64,000 bases of DNA from Punctularia strigosozonata HHB-11173 SS5 (taxonomy: Eukaryota > Basidiomycota > Agaricomycetes > Corticiales > Punctulariaceae): positions 1,021,788 through 1,085,787 of the forward strand of contig NW_006767440.1 of the NCBI RefSeq assembly GCF_000264995.1, read 5' to 3'. The notes below the pieces were generated by a model, which had not been told where the DNA came from, did no database searches, and worked only from the letters and a program-made list of their open reading frames with translations. Made by a program: the position numbers and the translations under genes. The number at the start of each line of letters is the position of its first letter. Position 1 is the stretch's first letter. This document shows, piece after piece, positions 1 to 9,373 of this stretch.

Positions 1-1
1 T

Positions 2-133
2 CTTGACCCGGACATGTACGCGATGCCGATACACTCGGCGCTCGTCGATCTTGTAGGACAGCTTCTGCTCGTCGTGTGTTTCGAGATCGTGTCGAAATTG
101 GGGGCCGACGTGCGAGCTCCACAAGGAGGGTGA
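2..133 (+). CDS. possible 3' end of a gene cut by the window edge
   Basis: Frame 2 is open from the first base for 43 codons and ends in TGA at 131-133. The reading contains a hydrophobic stretch (VDLVGQLLLVVCFEIVS). The minus strand is also open here with codon use that looks equally coding, so strand and reality are not settled. No family is recognised. The 190 bases after it, up to the PRO1 stop, hold nothing else I can name. Confidence 0.2.
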   Translation, partial: LDPDMYAMPIHSALVDLVGQLLLVVCFEIVSKLGADVRAPQGG

Positions 134-325
134 TATATACGGGGATGGAGCCTCGATCGTAGACACTGAATTATCTTCACTACCTCTTTTAATACCTTGC
201 ATAACTTATATCCCTGTCTTCCTGCCTCGCAGTTAATCGCACAGTCGATCCTTCTGATATATTGCACGAAAGCGAGGAAAACAGGCAAGTACTCTGACGC
301 AACCAAGATTCGCCCCTAGACCTCT

Positions 326-2232
326 CTAGGGCGGAACACGAATGGTTATGTTTTCGACGACGTACTCTGAATCTGCATACCCTAGAAGTTGCGGGATGTA
401 GGAGCTGTCAAGCAACAGGAGATCGTAAGGCTGAGTCACAATGGAAGGAAGCAGGCTGGACCGACCTCTTGAGACCCTTGACTCTCGATATCTGCTCCGA
501 GTTGTAATTGGCGAGGCCTCGACCGACTTCGAGATATTGCCAGTCTTGCTCATCAGGTTCTTCGGTTACTACGCTTCCTTCTCCCTGCGTGAATGTGGTG
601 GTGGTGCTCTCGACCACCGTCTTGAGGGTGTTGGAAGACGGTATGTTGGCAAGCGACTCTAGAGATGACGACAAAGGCTCCAAGGAAACGATCGAAGAGC
701 TCATAGATGCCGCCGCTTGGATGACGGGCGTCGGGGGCTCACTGACGCTGTCCACCGTCGACCTTCTTGTTGTCGACGAAACCGTGAGGTTGGCTCCCTC
801 GTGTTCTCCTTCCTGTCTCCTTACTACGATCCTCACCGCCTGTCCAGCCGCAAAAGCCCCCTCGACGCCTACGACGCCTACGGGCAGCAAGCGCCCGCCG
901 GATTCTCTTCGCGACAGCACGGCGTGTGCGCCGGCGTCGATGATGACGCTGCCCGACGGGTAGAGCGTGTGCGACGTCCACGATTTGAGGTCCCGGAGTG
1001 GGGCAGGAGAAGGCGTGAATAGCGTGTGAGGGGGGCGGGCAGGGGTGACAGTGCCGGATGCCGGCGCAGAGTCGGGATGCGGCAGGTTAACGGTTTTTGG
1101 AGTTGGGGTTGGAAGCTCACTCGCTTCTGAACCAGAGCCAGCGCTGAGCGAAGACGGGGTAGATGGAAACGGGGCAGTCGGGGAGAAAGGGGCTAGCGAG
1201 TGGTTGTATTCGATGATGTCGAAGATCGCGTGGGGGCGTTTTGAGGAGGTGATGACTGTTGCGACGCCTGCTGCCGTCGCGATTTCAGCTGCGATGATTT
1301 TGGTCTCCATGCCGCCTGTGCCAAGGCTCGATCCAAGCGTCGATGTGCTCACTATAACACGATGGATGTCTGGTAGGTATATGGAGGATATGGTAACTGA
1401 CCTTGTTTGCGGATCGCGCTGATGGACTCCACGACCTCTATCTGGCGCGCGTTTGGGTCCCTTCGCGGATTGGAGGTGTATAATCCGTCGACGTCGGTGA
1501 GGAGGAAGAGGTAATCGGCATGGATCATTGCGGATGTTATGGCCGACAGAGTGTCATTGTCGCCAAATTTGATTTCCTATGCAATATGCGATTGATTTAA
1601 CGAGAGCGGTACTGATTGGAAGTGAAACGTACGCTGACAGAAACCGTGTCGTTCTCGTTGACTATCGGGACGACACCCATGGACAGAAGTTCTGTGAAGG
1701 TGTTGGCTGCGTTTAGATATCGAGTTCGCTAGAGCGGAAGTTAGGTCGGTATAGCTTGAGCCAATATCCAGTACGTACATCAGCGATATCGCCTCTCGTC
1801 AACAAGACTTGCGCTATGGGCTGTTCAAATTGGCCAAATAGGTTGTCCCAAAGCGCAATGAGGCGTCCTTGACCAACCGCAGCGAGAGCCTGCAAGCTAG
1901 CATGAGAATAAATACAGTATCGCACTAATGTCAGGGACGATATAACTCACCTGCTTCCCTGCTAGGCTCTTCGGTCTGCTCGGCATGTCCATCCTCTTGA
2001 GTCCAACAGCGATGGCACCCGAGCTGACCAGCACCACCTTATGCCCAGCAGCACGAAGGTGCACTACGGTTTCCACGAGAGCCGACAAGGTCGACAGAAG
2101 AGGCTGATGAGTCTTCTCATGGACGATAGAGGACGACCCTTAGACATCGACGTTGGTCTAGGTTGTCCAGATCGCTGAGAGTGTGTTCGTACCCAGCTTG
2201 ATGACAATCGTGCATGGTCTTGACTTCACCAT
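326..2232 (-). CDS. PRO1: glutamate 5-kinase (gamma-glutamyl kinase)
   Basis: Catalyses ATP-dependent phosphorylation of glutamate, the first step of proline synthesis, in the cytosol. The protein starts [19 protein letters not shown] at 2232, the usual amino-acid kinase start. Later exons give [19 protein letters not shown]...[46 protein letters not shown] and [12 protein letters not shown], all hallmark segments of the family. A C-terminal PUA domain follows (ILDAGA-like region [12 protein letters not shown], then [19 protein letters not shown]), interrupted by a long Ser/Thr-rich insert at about 660-900. The last exon, [20 protein letters not shown], is reached through a short intron at about 400-460, so the open frame that stops at 408 is not the true end. 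The ATG at 2232 is preferred over upstream in-frame Met codons because the family begins just before the IKLGTN motif. Confidence 0.92.
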
Positions 2233-2395
2233 CGCTGATAGGGCCAGATCCTGCGCAGGTCCTGGTCGCGGTGACTGAGGTTGGAATGCGAGACGCGAAT
2301 GCAAACGGCGTCCCACGGTCGGAAATTTAAACTTATGTTCCACAGCACGGCTGTGAGGTGGGCATCTCCGGGGTACAGGGTTGTCCTTGGATAGA

Positions 2396-2637
2396 CTAAT
2401 CCGTGGACAGGCTCCTAATACCATCCGCTCGTACCGTGTCTCGCTCCTCAATCCTACTTGCGCGGGCGAGGCTGATTCCGAAAGGGAGAAGGGAAGTGAT
2501 GATCATGTGCAGCACTGGATTATGTCAGAGCCCTTAAGCGAGTTTCCTTTTATATCGGCGTAAGTGAGGAGCGGACACGGTAGAGCGGCTGGCCAAACTC
2601 GACATTTCAAATTACGGCAGGAGCTCGGCACACCTCG
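2396..2637 (+). repeat. left terminal inverted repeat of the gene-capture element
   Basis: About 242 bases, matching the reverse complement of 4098-4343 almost throughout. The outer limit is approximate: similarity fades at the GGAT near 2397. It starts 164 bases upstream of the PRO1 start codon, so it lies in or next to the PRO1 promoter. Confidence 0.75.
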
Positions 2638-2824
2638 CTACCACCCAACATAGGGTCTCGGCTAACATTAATCTTCTTGCTCTTTTCGTAGTTTTAGTTT
2701 CGCGATGAATATACCGTCAAATGCATGATACATCCACGCTCCAGGGTCAAAAGTGCTCCCCGGGATTTGACTGCCAAGTGTATTGACATATGATATAGCT
2801 GTTGATCTGTCCTGTCTGGAGTGA

Positions 2825-3358
2825 GGACAGCGGAGACAGGACCGCCGGCTCGCGCGCGCGGATAACCTGGCGCAGCACGCGAGGACGCACGCGCGTGCGG
2901 ATGCGGAGGGCGTCGCGCACGTCGACAACGGGGTGTATGCGCACGAGCCGGAGGACCCGCGTGCGGACGAGGCCGACGTCGATTCGGAGGATGAGATTTA
3001 TGCGCAGCAACAGCAGCAACAACAGCAACAGCAACAGTACGCGACGTCCTTCGGCGTACCGAGTCAGGCGCAGGTCCAAGGTCAGGGGATGGCGTCCGAC
3101 TGGGTGCAGACCGCCTTCCCCGGCGCGGCGGCTACGGCTGCCGCCGTTCCGCCCGCGGTCGCCCACCTCCGCCACGGCAGCGGCGTCTCGTCCTCCTCGC
3201 TCGGCTCCACCAACTCGCTGCAGCTGCACTACCGGTACCTCTCGCCCGACTCGGCCTCGTCGCTCTCCGCGCCGTCGACCACGATTGCGCCCGTCCGCTT
3301 GTCGAGCCTGAACCGGAGCCCGTCAAGCTTGTGCCGGATGGTGTCGACGTCGTCGTAG
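2825..3358 (+). pseudogene. captured fragment of a C2H2 zinc-finger transcription factor
   Basis: The plus frame reads RLARADNLAQHARTHARADA, the helix and H-x3-H half of a C2H2 finger of the FSRADNLAQHxRTH type found in fungal Msn2-like regulators. An acidic stretch, an 11-residue polyglutamine run (3007-3039) and a Ser/Ala-rich region follow. A TGA at 2822-2824 lies just before it and the Cys pair of the finger is missing, so this is a gene piece and not a working gene. The tail of the frame past about 3250 overlaps the next fragment on the other strand. Confidence 0.55.
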
Positions 3359-3560
3359 GGCAGGAGAAGATCACCGAAGCCGGAGCGCGAGGTGAGCGAG
3401 ATGATTGCCACGATCGACCCTGGCGGGGCAGTTAGGTGCAAGCCCATCCTAGCGCGTCGGTGCAGGATGTGGACGACGATGCCGATGATGCCGATAAGTC
3501 CGAGAGCCGCTGCCAGGCCATGTGCAGCGAGTTCACTGCGAACAATTGACCTACGTACAA
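3229..3560 (-). pseudogene. captured fragment of a fungal multi-pass membrane protein
   Basis: The minus frame gives a hydrophobic segment (AALGLIGIIGIVVHIL) followed by PPGSIVAIISLTSRSGFGDL and KLDGLRFRLDKRTGAIVVD. The SRSGFG...LRFRLDKRTGAI pattern matches the C-terminal end of large unnamed membrane proteins common in Agaricomycetes, as I recall them. It has no start or full domain here. It is joined upstream to an unrelated SAC3-type piece near 3540-3560. Confidence 0.5.
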
Positions 3561-3742
3561 TGTTAATTCTGGACATTTGCTCGAGTCAGTGGAGGTCATA
3601 TCATGAACAAGTACAACACACCGCTGCGGTTTTGACCGTGGAGCAGCATTAAAATCCGGTACGCGGTGAACTCCTCCACTTTGCCAGGGATGCCGAGCTC
3701 GTAGAGCCCGCGGAGCATCGTCTGACAAGCGTTGTATTCAAC
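3540..3742 (-). pseudogene. captured fragment of a SAC3/GANP-domain (Thp3/LENG8-like) gene
   Basis: The minus strand reads VEYNACQTMLRGLYELGIP then VEEFTAYRILMLLHGQNRS, matching the SAC3/GANP segment of Thp3/LENG8-type mRNA-processing proteins (EYNxCQTxLxxLY ... EFxAYRILYxLHxxNR). A GT-AG intron-like stretch separates it from ELTLYVGQL, the next SAC3 piece, so intron sequence appears to have been captured with the exons. That points to DNA-level capture. Only about 50 residues are present. Confidence 0.55.
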
Positions 3743-3829
3743 CATGTCCCTCTGTTCTCATGGATCGCCGACGGGAACAGTACCTGTACGTCGATCCCGA
3801 TCGCGAGCGGGGACGAGAGCGCGATAAGA

Positions 3830-3956
3830 AAGCGGGCCAGAGCAAGCGATTCTTGGATTCTTGGATATGGACGACCACGCGCGGAGGGCTGCGGCCGCAC
3901 TGGAGAACATGGATGACCCGGAGGCGGCGAGGAAGATCGGATACGACAACGATTAG
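3830..3956 (+). pseudogene. captured C-terminal exon of an unknown gene
   Basis: The plus frame from about 3830 reads ESGPEQAILGFLDMDDHAR then RAAAALENMDDPEAARKIGY and DND, followed by TAG at 3954-3956. Its codon use and acidic tail look like a real C-terminus. A GTT/GGT simple repeat (about 3978-4022) follows. I do not recognise the family. The opposite orientation to the SAC3 piece argues for an independent capture. Confidence 0.35.
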
Positions 3957-4097
3957 AGGCAGGCGGACTGAAGGGTGTTGTTGTTGTTAGTGGTGGTGGT
4001 GGTGGTGGTGGTGGCAGCGTGGTGGCGGCAAAGTGCAGTGGGTCTATTTCGCTGTGCAGAATAATCCAAGCCCTAGGTTGAGTGTTGCTGAGAAACT

Positions 4098-4343
4098 GAG
4101 GTGTGCCGAGTTGTGCCGTAATTTGAAATGTCGAGTTTGGCCAGCCGCTCTACCGTGTCCGCTCCTCACTTACGCCGATATAAAAGGAAGGTCCCTAATC
4201 CCAATTTGGATCTGACATAATACATGTCTTAATATGGATACTAACTCCCATCCCTCTCGGATTCAGCCTTGCCCACGCAAATAGGATTGAGGAGCGAGAC
4301 ACGGTACGAGCGGATGGTATTAGGAGCCTGATCCGTGGATAAC
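4098..4343 (-). repeat. right terminal inverted repeat of the gene-capture element
   Basis: Inverted copy of the left arm. It contains small indels relative to the left arm, for example around 4196-4235, so the arms have diverged somewhat. Its outer end runs directly into ATCCGCGGATACG-type repeats of the next element. Confidence 0.75.
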
Positions 4344-5140
4344 CGCGGATACGAACCGTTTCGCACGGATACAATTCGGATCGGATTAGTTCTCACGGAT
4401 TACGGTGTCGCGCTGATATCGTACCATCCGTGTTCAACTCGGGTTTCTGGTGTCCCGTGCACTCTCTGACTGTTCACTTGTACCTACGAAAGCATTGTGA
4501 ACGACAGTCATTGGTCCACCCTGGACCTGTCTATGTCAAGGAATTCACCTCCTGAATCGCCTGTATCATTATCCCATGCACTTTCGCCATCACCAAGCTC
4601 TTCTTCGCAATTCTCATCCAAACGAGCTTCCGACGCATTATCACGGCAACACTCCCAGACTGACGAGAATGACAAACAGGCAACTGTCGAGCCGTCACAT
4701 AAGAGGAGAAAGCGGACAAAATCTGGCCTATACAGCGAGAGTACTGAACAGGTTTGGGGCAAACCTGACTCGGAAATCATTGGTACGCAATCCAGTTGCA
4801 GAGCCTGCGTGCTAGAGTTGCCGTAGGTTCCTGGGTAGAGGCTCCTTGGTTTGATCTCGAAGAGACTACACGACTCGTAGACGACACGTCACAACCACTG
4901 AGAGGGTGACTTATCACTCAATCTCCGTGAACTCCCCTTAGATTCACTATACTATAGACCTTACATGTCGCATCTACTCTACACTCCATACATAGACCCT
5001 CAGATTCGATGTAATCTAGCGTACATACCTAGTATCCGTATGGATGTCACAATCCGCGGTATCCGCACGGATTGAATCCGCGCAGATATTGACCCGTGAA
5101 TGTTTCGGCGGATGGATACGGATCATATCCGGATTCATCC
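4344..5140 (+). mobile_element. decayed hAT-like sequence with subterminal CCGCGGAT/CGCACGGAT repeats
   Basis: Both ends carry repeated, often inverted ATCCGCGG, CGCACGGAT and GGATACGGAT words (about 4340-4430 and 5030-5140), the arrangement of hAT subterminal repeats in basidiomycetes. Inside, a plus frame from about 4497 to 4780 gives a Ser-rich, basic stretch with KRRKRTKSGLYSE, which resembles the disordered N-terminus of hAT transposases. No catalytic domain is present. It may instead be an extension of the neighbouring TIR element. Confidence 0.35.
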
Positions 5141-5564
5141 AGGGAAAAGCCTGCCGGGGTAGACACCCGAGCCGCCGTGGACAGAAGAGTAAACATCGCC
5201 AACCCATGCCAATCCCTGGCTTATGGCGAACCATCTCCTGTCAAGAACAAGCCATTACATATCGATCTGCAAGCCTGAGTTTGTCTTGGAGTATCTTCGA
5301 CTCGACCTTTGTGTAGCTCGGTGAGTGCTAAGCTCTTTTTTTCTGTATGGCTATCGCCTTGTTATGAATGGATTGCAGGCGCGGCGACTGGCGGGGCCTC
5401 ATATACGTTGGAGGCTGGTCGATGCGAGTTGCGCATTTCTTATCACAGCGATAGACACCGTGTAGTAGATACAGCACACAAATACATACTGCACAGGCAA
5501 AAGGCACATACACTGGGCGTAGACGACCACTGTTACAGTGGTGGTCACTGGTTCGCGAGCTCAC
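5141..5564. other. intergenic, no gene seen
   Basis: Lies between the hAT-like remnant and the stop codon of the minus-strand pseudokinase. Open frames here are short and lack recognisable motifs. It probably holds the 3' untranslated region of the kinase gene. Confidence 0.5.
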
Positions 5565-6952
5565 TTATGATGTCGGCGTGGCAATACCTCCTCTGACACT
5601 CGCACTCCTTCGAGGTACCACATCCTGTACCCGGATCCAATCTCCGCCTATATCTTCGAGAGCGTCGACAACAAAGCTCATTGAGGGTCGCATCGCCGGT
5701 TCCGTTGCCCAGCACAGCTCCAGCAAGCGCCAAAGTCGATCAGATATGAGTTCGGCGTGGGGCCGAAGGACATATGGCGCGGCGGGTCTTTCCGGCTTTC
5801 CTCCTCGCGTCAGATGCCTTATAACTTCGTACTCGCTGTCAAGGTTGGGGAAAGGGGCCAATAGCGTGAATGCCTAAGAAGCTTGTCAGATCAGTCAATG
5901 ATTAAACTGTGGGTCATGCTCGCCTCGAGACATGTGCATGCAAATGACCAAACGTCGCTGGCGATGGTATATTGCCTGAACTCAGGAAGAAATGCTTCCG
6001 GTGCTGTCCACTCGCAGGCTAGCTGTGCGGTCCTTCTTTGCGGGCTACCGTCGCCGACGATAGCGGCAAAATCGAACCCTGCTAAGCGTGCGTGCTTCCA
6101 GCGATCCACGTATATGTACCACTGTATCGGCGTGATTTAGTTTCGTTATCAGTCAAAGCTACATCAACGCACACCGCGAAGGTTTCCATGAACGATGGAT
6201 TCTGAATGCAGATACTGGAGTGCTTCGGCCGCCTCCAGGAGCTGGTTTATTGTTCAGCCGACGATGCCTGGTAACGAAGACGATGACTGCACCAATCTGT
6301 GAATCTTCGCATTCCCGACTCTCTGTCTGTCGATGTACTCGACCAAGTTGCCATTGTTCATCCAAGGTGTGACGGTTACTGTCCATACCGCGGGGTCGAA
6401 CGTACCAACATCCAGCCCGGTGAGAGGCAAAACGTGAGGATGTTCGGCGGCTTTCCATACGAGCATAGCATGGATGAATCGCTGTGGAAATATTTAGCGC
6501 CGAAATACAGACGCGCGAATGTTGTAGGAGGCGCGACCTTCTTCGTCGTGTGGTAATCCGAGTACCGTTTCAGTGCCACCACGCGACTCTGTAGCAGGCC
6601 TTTGTGGATATCTGCCCATATTCCGGAACGCGGGTACTCCGGAGTGCGCTGGATTCCGCGGACGCAAAGTGCGGCAGGTAAATGGCGAGAGTGGTGTATC
6701 AACTCGGTCAGCACCGCGATGAAGTGTTTCTTCTGCGTTGGATTTGGCGGTGGGAATGAGTGAAGGAGTATCTAGGGCCGCAAGATGAGACTCCCATTGC
6801 ACGGCATATAGGATATAACACACTTCGCACACGAAGTCGATGAGCTTTCCTGCGTCACTACGAGTGATACAGAGCCGCAATGGAGCTTCCACGATGACAT
6901 ATTTGACTTGGATATCCAGCTCGGTAAAGAACAAGATTGGATCATATTCCAT
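5565..6952 (-). CDS. TKL-family pseudokinase (probably the C-terminal half of a tandem kinase)
   Basis: Spliced exons give a kinase fold: IWADIHKGLLQSRVVALKRY (glycine loop and VAIK lysine), VTPWMNNGNLVEYI (hinge), ALQYLHSESIVHGNLRG (catalytic loop), VDRWKHARLAGFDFA (DFG region), ACEWTAPEAF (APE), ASDVWSFACTCLEA and WATEPAMRPSMSFVVDALED. Introns are read at about 6257-6301 and 6122-6170. In the catalytic loop Asp is Asn (HGNL in place of HGDL), and the DFG site reads GFD, so phosphotransfer is unlikely. VAIK Lys is kept. The Met at 6952 could be a start, but a 64-base intron (6955-7018) joins it in frame to the kinase upstream. Agaricomycetes have large TKL expansions, and the target is unknown. 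Confidence 0.7.
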
Positions 6953-7010
6953 AGCTGAACATGTGAGAGTAAAGTATCATGAGTAGATGTGTATACCATG
7001 GAGCATGTGA

Positions 7011-8448
7011 TCACTCACCGATCTCAAGGATGTCGTCTGCTCCCCATCCGAAGTCGACGGACTCAGGGTGCACCAGCGCAGTCCCGGTTGCGATCTCGTC
7101 AAGCGGGCTCTGCCTCAGCATGTCAACCATTACCTCGGATACCTGCTTAGCGGTAGGTCTTCTAGCCGCATCCGAGTCCCAACACTGATCGGTAAGGTCC
7201 CATATAGAATCAATCGTAGATGCTCCGAGGTCGAGCTGAGATGGCCTGGTAAGACGTCGACCTCTACTTATCGCAAAAACGACTTGATGGTCGTATGCTA
7301 TGTCGGGGAAAGGGTGTTGCCGTGTGAATGCCTACAGATTCATCGATGAATCGCCTAGGCCGTGTGACAATGGCAGCATACCTCCAAGCAAAGGCAGCCA
7401 AAAGCGTAAACATCGGTTTGGGTGTTTCGTACAGCGTCAAGGAATAATTCCGGCGCGTTCCATCGCCATGATCCAGTAGTCCTGGTGGCGTTCGAGGTTA
7501 TGCCCGTTCCCTCTGCCATTAGCGACAGTCCAAAATCTGCAAGTTGCGCATGCTTCCCGGTGTCGATGAGAATATTGCTCTGACAAGATCGTCGATAAGT
7601 ACACGTCCAATTTTTGGTCCACAAACCGACTTACACATCGTAGATCACCGTGTACGATGGATTGTGAGTGGAGGTAATGCAGCCCTTGCGCCGTCTCCGA
7701 GAGCTGTTCGTGCTATCAGTCCAGCCACGGGGCATTGATGACGGACTTCAGTGCAACGTACCAAACGCTTGAGCTCAGCCGGTCGAAGATCCTCCTTGAT
7801 GATGAAGTTGAGCATATTCCCGTTCTCCATCCATGGAGATACCATAGACGTGTGTGCAATCACTGACACGTCACTGGCTTCTAGGCCCAAAAACGGGAGA
7901 ACATTGGAATGTTGAAGATAGTGCCAGTTGATGACCTCTCTGCAAAGTTTTTCAACCAGTACATCTTTCTGGGTCCCGTCCCAGACGCGTAGACGTTTCA
8001 GGGCGACCCTTCTCCCGTGGTAGACACCTTCGTATATGTCCGCGAATCCGCCGAATGCGACGGCGTTGGGAGATACCGAGTCAACCGTGACAAATAAGGA
8101 GGAGGGAAGGTGATCGAAGGTTCGAGCGAGTTTCACAATCAGTTTACTCAGTTGAGTGCGGAACCCAACCTCAGTCCCGTCGTTCCAGATAGTCGTGTTG
8201 GTAAGGGCCTGAAACAAGAGTCGGATACTATGGCAATGAGAATGGACGCGCTATCTCACACGATACAGGCTGTCGATCAACCTCGGCGCTTCTACTCGAG
8301 ATATCAAAACATCATTTGCCCTGTCGCCGCGCCGCAAGTGATCCCCAATGATCACCGAGGACAAGATGTCCAGTTCCTTATCGTTCAACTCTGGAGATGA
8401 CTCATGAGAAGAAGTTCGAGTATGACCATAATGGGTGTGATTCACCAA
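7011..8448 (-). CDS. TKL-family protein kinase (probably the N-terminal half of a tandem kinase)
   Basis: Starts at 8448 (MVNHTHYGHTRTSS) and is joined through an intron at about 8208-8256 to ALTNTTIWND. Motifs in order: FGGFADIYEGVYHGRRVALK (glycine loop, Lys), VSPWMENGNMLNFI (hinge), GLHYLHSQSIVHGDLRC (catalytic Asp present), NILIDTGKHAQLADFGLS (DFG intact), SWRWNAPELF (APE), TDVYAFGCLCLEV and WDSDAARRPTAKQVSEVM. HGDL in place of HRDL is usual for Agaricomycete TKL kinases. The frame can stop at TGA 7011-7013, but that TGA lies inside a strong GTGAGT donor, and splicing there reads through into the pseudokinase. Substrate unknown. Confidence 0.75.
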
Positions 8449-9054
8449 TGGTGACTGTATCCTGTGTCTCCGATTGCACGTACACCCAAGGACTCGGATC
8501 TGTACTAGATACTACTCCATCTTGAGAGAGCCCGTTCTCCTGACTCATATTGAGTATTTCAAGGGTAAATAGAGCACGCCGGACGATAGCATTAGGACGT
8601 TAAGAGGAGCTATCGTCGCCAGTATGGATGTAGCATGAGATCAAAGCGAGGTCCGGGGCATCAACGCCCGTAGCATACAGGGGGCGGCTGTGCTTGGGCG
8701 TTTGTCTCTGGCTCCGTTGATGACCGAGCCAATGCCACGACGCTTTGTTCGCTCCAGGATTCGGGAACTGGACCACTTGGACTTTTCGAGACCCAAAATA
8801 CTCTACAGAAAACCTCATTACGACATGACCGTTCTCGACGTTACGCCTATTCATGTCCGAATCAAAAGTTCACGCTCTGATAGCTCTTGCTCTTACTCTA
8901 ACCGCGACTTTCAGCTGATCGGAATCCTCAGATCGGCATGATCCGGATGTCCTTCTGACTCGAGCCAACACAGCACGAGAGTTATGGCACCTCTACGGCC
9001 TCCGCCCGTGGGGAAAGGGCGCCGCGTGCATAGGCCCAATGGCGCCCGACGGCG
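8449..9054. other. intergenic, no gene seen
   Basis: Separates the divergent kinase gene from the duplicated promoter of the PB1 gene. Short open frames on both strands have no recognisable motif. From about 8985 the composition becomes GC-rich. Confidence 0.45.
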
Positions 9055-9326
9055 CCCGCGCAGGCCGCCGATGGGTATCTTCTGCTCCAAACGGAAGGAG
9101 CAGGCAGACGAGGCCGCCGGACGGCCGCCTTATGGCGTCGCCGTGCCCTCTATGAAGTTGCCCGAAGGTTACCTGAGCTCGCGCTATAAACCCGCGCTGG
9201 CCGCCGATGGGTATCTTCTGCTCCAAACGGAAGGAGCAGGCAGACGAGGCCGCCGGTCGGCCGCCTTATGGCGTCGCCGTGCCCTCTATGAAGTTGCCCG
9301 AAGGTTACCTGAGCTCGCGCTATAAA
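9055..9326 (+). promoter_or_regulatory. tandemly duplicated core promoter, two 136-base units, each ending in a TATA box
   Basis: Units 9055-9190 and 9191-9326 differ at only two or three positions. Each contains GCCGATGGGTATCTTCTGCT, a long GC-rich middle and CTCGCGCTATAAA at its end. The TATA boxes are at 9185-9190 and 9321-9327, exactly one period apart. The second lies 47 bases before the PB1 gene ATG, fitting a short leader. Very high identity implies a recent duplication or gene conversion. Confidence 0.75.
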
Positions 9327-9373
9327 AGCAGGCTCGGATACCGCTCTCCAACATCCAGTTCAGGATATTCGCA

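Larger units (their letters stand above)
2396..4343. mobile_element. DNA element with long terminal inverted repeats carrying captured gene pieces (Pack-TIR-like)
   Basis: The left arm (about 2396-2637) and right arm (about 4098-4343) are inverted copies of each other at high identity. Shared landmarks include the GGCTCCTAATACCATCCG outer end, a TATCGGCGTAAGTGAGGAGC block and the inner CGGCACACCTC end. Between them lie about 1.46 kb holding fragments of at least four unrelated protein genes in both orientations, and no transposase. This is the structure of Pack-MULE or Pack-TIR elements in plants and foldback-type elements elsewhere. Target-site duplications could not be fixed because the right end abuts another repeat. 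The superfamily is unknown. Confidence 0.72.

Noticed and set aside
3007-3039. CAG/CAA run as a disease-like repeat expansion
   Set aside because: It is a mixed CAG/CAA polyglutamine tract in a captured gene piece, short and interrupted.
8984-9325. 113-codon plus frame through the promoter repeats
   Set aside because: It reads the two repeat units in different frames and ends at the TATA box; composition is Arg-rich and it lies in promoter DNA.
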